A DNA stretch of 5,299 bases, taken from positions 1 to 5,299 of the forward strand of contig JAJYOO010000208.1 in NCBI GenBank assembly GCA_021796155.1, given 5' to 3'. How positions within the stretch are numbered: position 1 is the stretch's first letter; every line of letters starts with the position of its first letter. The position numbers and the translations under genes were made by a program. The notes under the pieces were generated by a model. The model made no database searches, had not been told where the DNA came from, and was given only the letters and a program-made list of their open reading frames with translations. The DNA comes from Chloroflexota bacterium (GTDB taxonomy: Bacteria > Chloroflexota > Anaerolineae > Anaerolineales > Villigracilaceae). Shown here piece after piece: positions 4,117 to 5,299 of the stretch.

Positions 4117-5299
4117 TTAATGAATCTTTGGATATGAAGCAGGATCAACTTCATTCATCATTTCATAGACCGTATCAAAAACCGTCTCCGCATTTGGCTT
4201 GGACCAGTAATCGCCGTCGCTGCCATACGCGGGACGATGGTCGGTGCCAGACAAAGTGCGCGGTTCGGAATCAAGACAATAATATCCGCCTTGTTTCTCG
4301 ATGACTTCTCTCATCATGTACGCGGACGTTCCACCCGGCACATCTTCATCTAAAAACAAAACGCGATTCGTTTTCTTCAGTGATTCGACGATCTTGCCAT
4401 GAATATCAAACGGCATTAGCGATTGCACATCAATGATTTCGATTTCGATTCCAACTTTGCTTAATTTATCCGCGGCGTCCATGGCAATGCGGCAGCACGC
4501 GCCATACGTCACAACAGTAACATCTTTTCCTTCGCGGATAATTTCAGGCACGCCGATAGGAACATTCATCTCGCCGATATTATCGGGTAATTTTTCTTTG
4601 ACGCGATAACCGTTCAACACTTCAATGATCAACGCGGGCTCATCAGATTTCAATAACGTGTTGTAGAAACCAGCCGCGCGCGTCATATCACGCGGAACCA
4701 AGATATTCATGCCGCGCGTCAAGTTCATGATGCCTGACATCAGCGATCCCGAATGCCAAACGCCCTCAAGACGATGCCCGCGCGTGCGGACGATGACGGG
4801 CGCAGATTGTCCGCCCGCGGTGCGCCAATGCAGAGTCGCCAAATCATCGGACATGACTTGCAGCGCGTACAACAAATAATCGAGATATTGGATTTCACAA
4901 ATCGGCCTCAAGCCGCGCATCGCCATTCCAATTGCCTGCCCCAAAATCGTTGCTTCGCGAATGCCCGTATCGGTCACGCGAAACTCGCCATACTTTTCCT
5001 GCATCCCTTTGAATCCCTGGTTCACATCGCCAAGCAGCCCCACATCTTCGCCGAATGCGATCAAGCGCGGCTCACGCGCCAACGCGGCATCGAACGCGGC
5101 GTTGATGACCTCGAAGCCGAACATCGTTGGAGAGTTCGCGGAATAAACGGGCTTGACTTCCTTGACCTTCGACGCGCTTCCGCTATAAAGATTCGAATCG
5201 TAACGCTGATGCTGGATCGCGTCTTGATCATTTTTCCATTGGATCAAAATTTGCTTTGACGGATTCTCTTCGTCGCGCAGGAAAAGTATGGCGAGTTTC
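4117..5299 (-). CDS. 2-oxoacid dehydrogenase E1, beta (C-terminal) part of a probable alpha/beta fusion; 5' end outside window
   Basis: E1 uses thiamine diphosphate (ThDP) to decarboxylate pyruvate or a branched-chain 2-oxoacid and reductively acylates the E2 lipoyl arm in the cytoplasm. The frame is open from the right edge to a TAA at 4119-4117, giving 393 visible residues. The beta-type pyrimidine-binding domain begins near visible residue 59 and contains FGEDVG, whose Glu (about 84) should contact the ThDP aminopyrimidine, and WHSGS, whose His (about 182) matches the conserved E1-beta His. A transketolase C-terminal domain follows (about 257-382) with LDEDVPGG. An in-frame TTG at 5247 and an ATG at 5124 could be taken as starts, but neither has a convincing Shine-Dalgarno, and about 58 coding residues precede the ATG. 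The beta region strongly resembles, from memory, single-chain fused E1 proteins such as those of Bacteroidota. The fusion is therefore inferred and the alpha half is not visible. The substrate is undetermined. Confidence 0.9.
   Translation of the reverse strand, partial: KLAILFLRDEENPSKQILIQWKNDQDAIQHQRYDSNLYSGSASKVKEVKPVYSANSPTMFGFEVINAAFDAALAREPRLIAFGEDVGLLGDVNQGFKGMQEKYGEFRVTDTGIREATILGQAIGMAMRGLRPICEIQYLDYLLYALQVMSDDLATLHWRTAGGQSAPVIVRTRGHRLEGVWHSGSLMSGIMNLTRGMNILVPRDMTRAAGFYNTLLKSDEPALIIEVLNGYRVKEKLPDNIGEMNVPIGVPEIIREGKDVTVVTYGACCRIAMDAADKLSKVGIEIEIIDVQSLMPFDIHGKIVESLKKTNRVLFLDEDVPGGTSAYMMREVIEKQGGYYCLDSEPRTLSGTDHRPAYGSDGDYWSKPNAETVFDTVYEMMNEVDPASYPKIH

Noticed and set aside
4753..5259. 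Plus-strand open frame of 168 codons antisense to E1
   Set aside because: It lies wholly opposite a strongly conserved E1 coding frame, is rich in Arg and His as antisense frames often are, and matches no family I recognise.

Overview
All genes here lie on the minus strand, so transcription runs from high to low coordinates. In that order the window holds: the C-terminal part of a thiamine-diphosphate 2-oxoacid dehydrogenase E1 (cut by the right edge), a complete E2 dihydrolipoamide acyltransferase, a soluble class I SAM methyltransferase, a small membrane methyltransferase of the isoprenylcysteine carboxyl methyltransferase type, a dienelactone-hydrolase-like alpha/beta hydrolase, and the N-terminal 252 residues of E3 dihydrolipoamide dehydrogenase (cut by the left edge). 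No tRNA, rRNA, CRISPR array, transposase or gene-free stretch over 300 bases is present.

E1, E2 and E3 together make a pyruvate- or branched-chain-2-oxoacid dehydrogenase complex. E1 decarboxylates the 2-oxoacid and loads the lipoyl arm of E2, E2 passes the acyl group to CoA, and E3 reoxidises the arm with NAD+. The visible E1 stays open well upstream of the beta-domain start and resembles single-chain alpha/beta-fused E1 proteins. Pyruvate and branched-chain substrates cannot be separated from this sequence.

The lipoyl-complex genes are interrupted. E2 overlaps the soluble methyltransferase by four bases (GTGA), and the membrane methyltransferase follows 39 bases later. A likely intrinsic terminator sits just after it. 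A TATAAT-type promoter then appears to restart transcription for the hydrolase and probably E3, so E3 seems to be transcribed separately from E1 and E2.

Three kinds of repetitive DNA are visible: a long imperfect hairpin built on CACGAAG in the E1-E2 gap, a palindromic element built on ATTGCGAG in the hydrolase-E3 gap, and several 7-base tandem tracts inside the E2 gene. The tracts fall in the two flexible linkers of E2, not in its folded domains. This is the most unusual feature of the window.

The organism is a bacterium of middling GC with strong Shine-Dalgarno sites. The repeat types and the fused-type E1 fit an uncultured Chloroflexota (Anaerolineae-like) genome, but this is a low-confidence guess from recalled patterns. 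I see no clear new defence or mobile system. The region is mainly core metabolism with an unusual gene order and repeat content.
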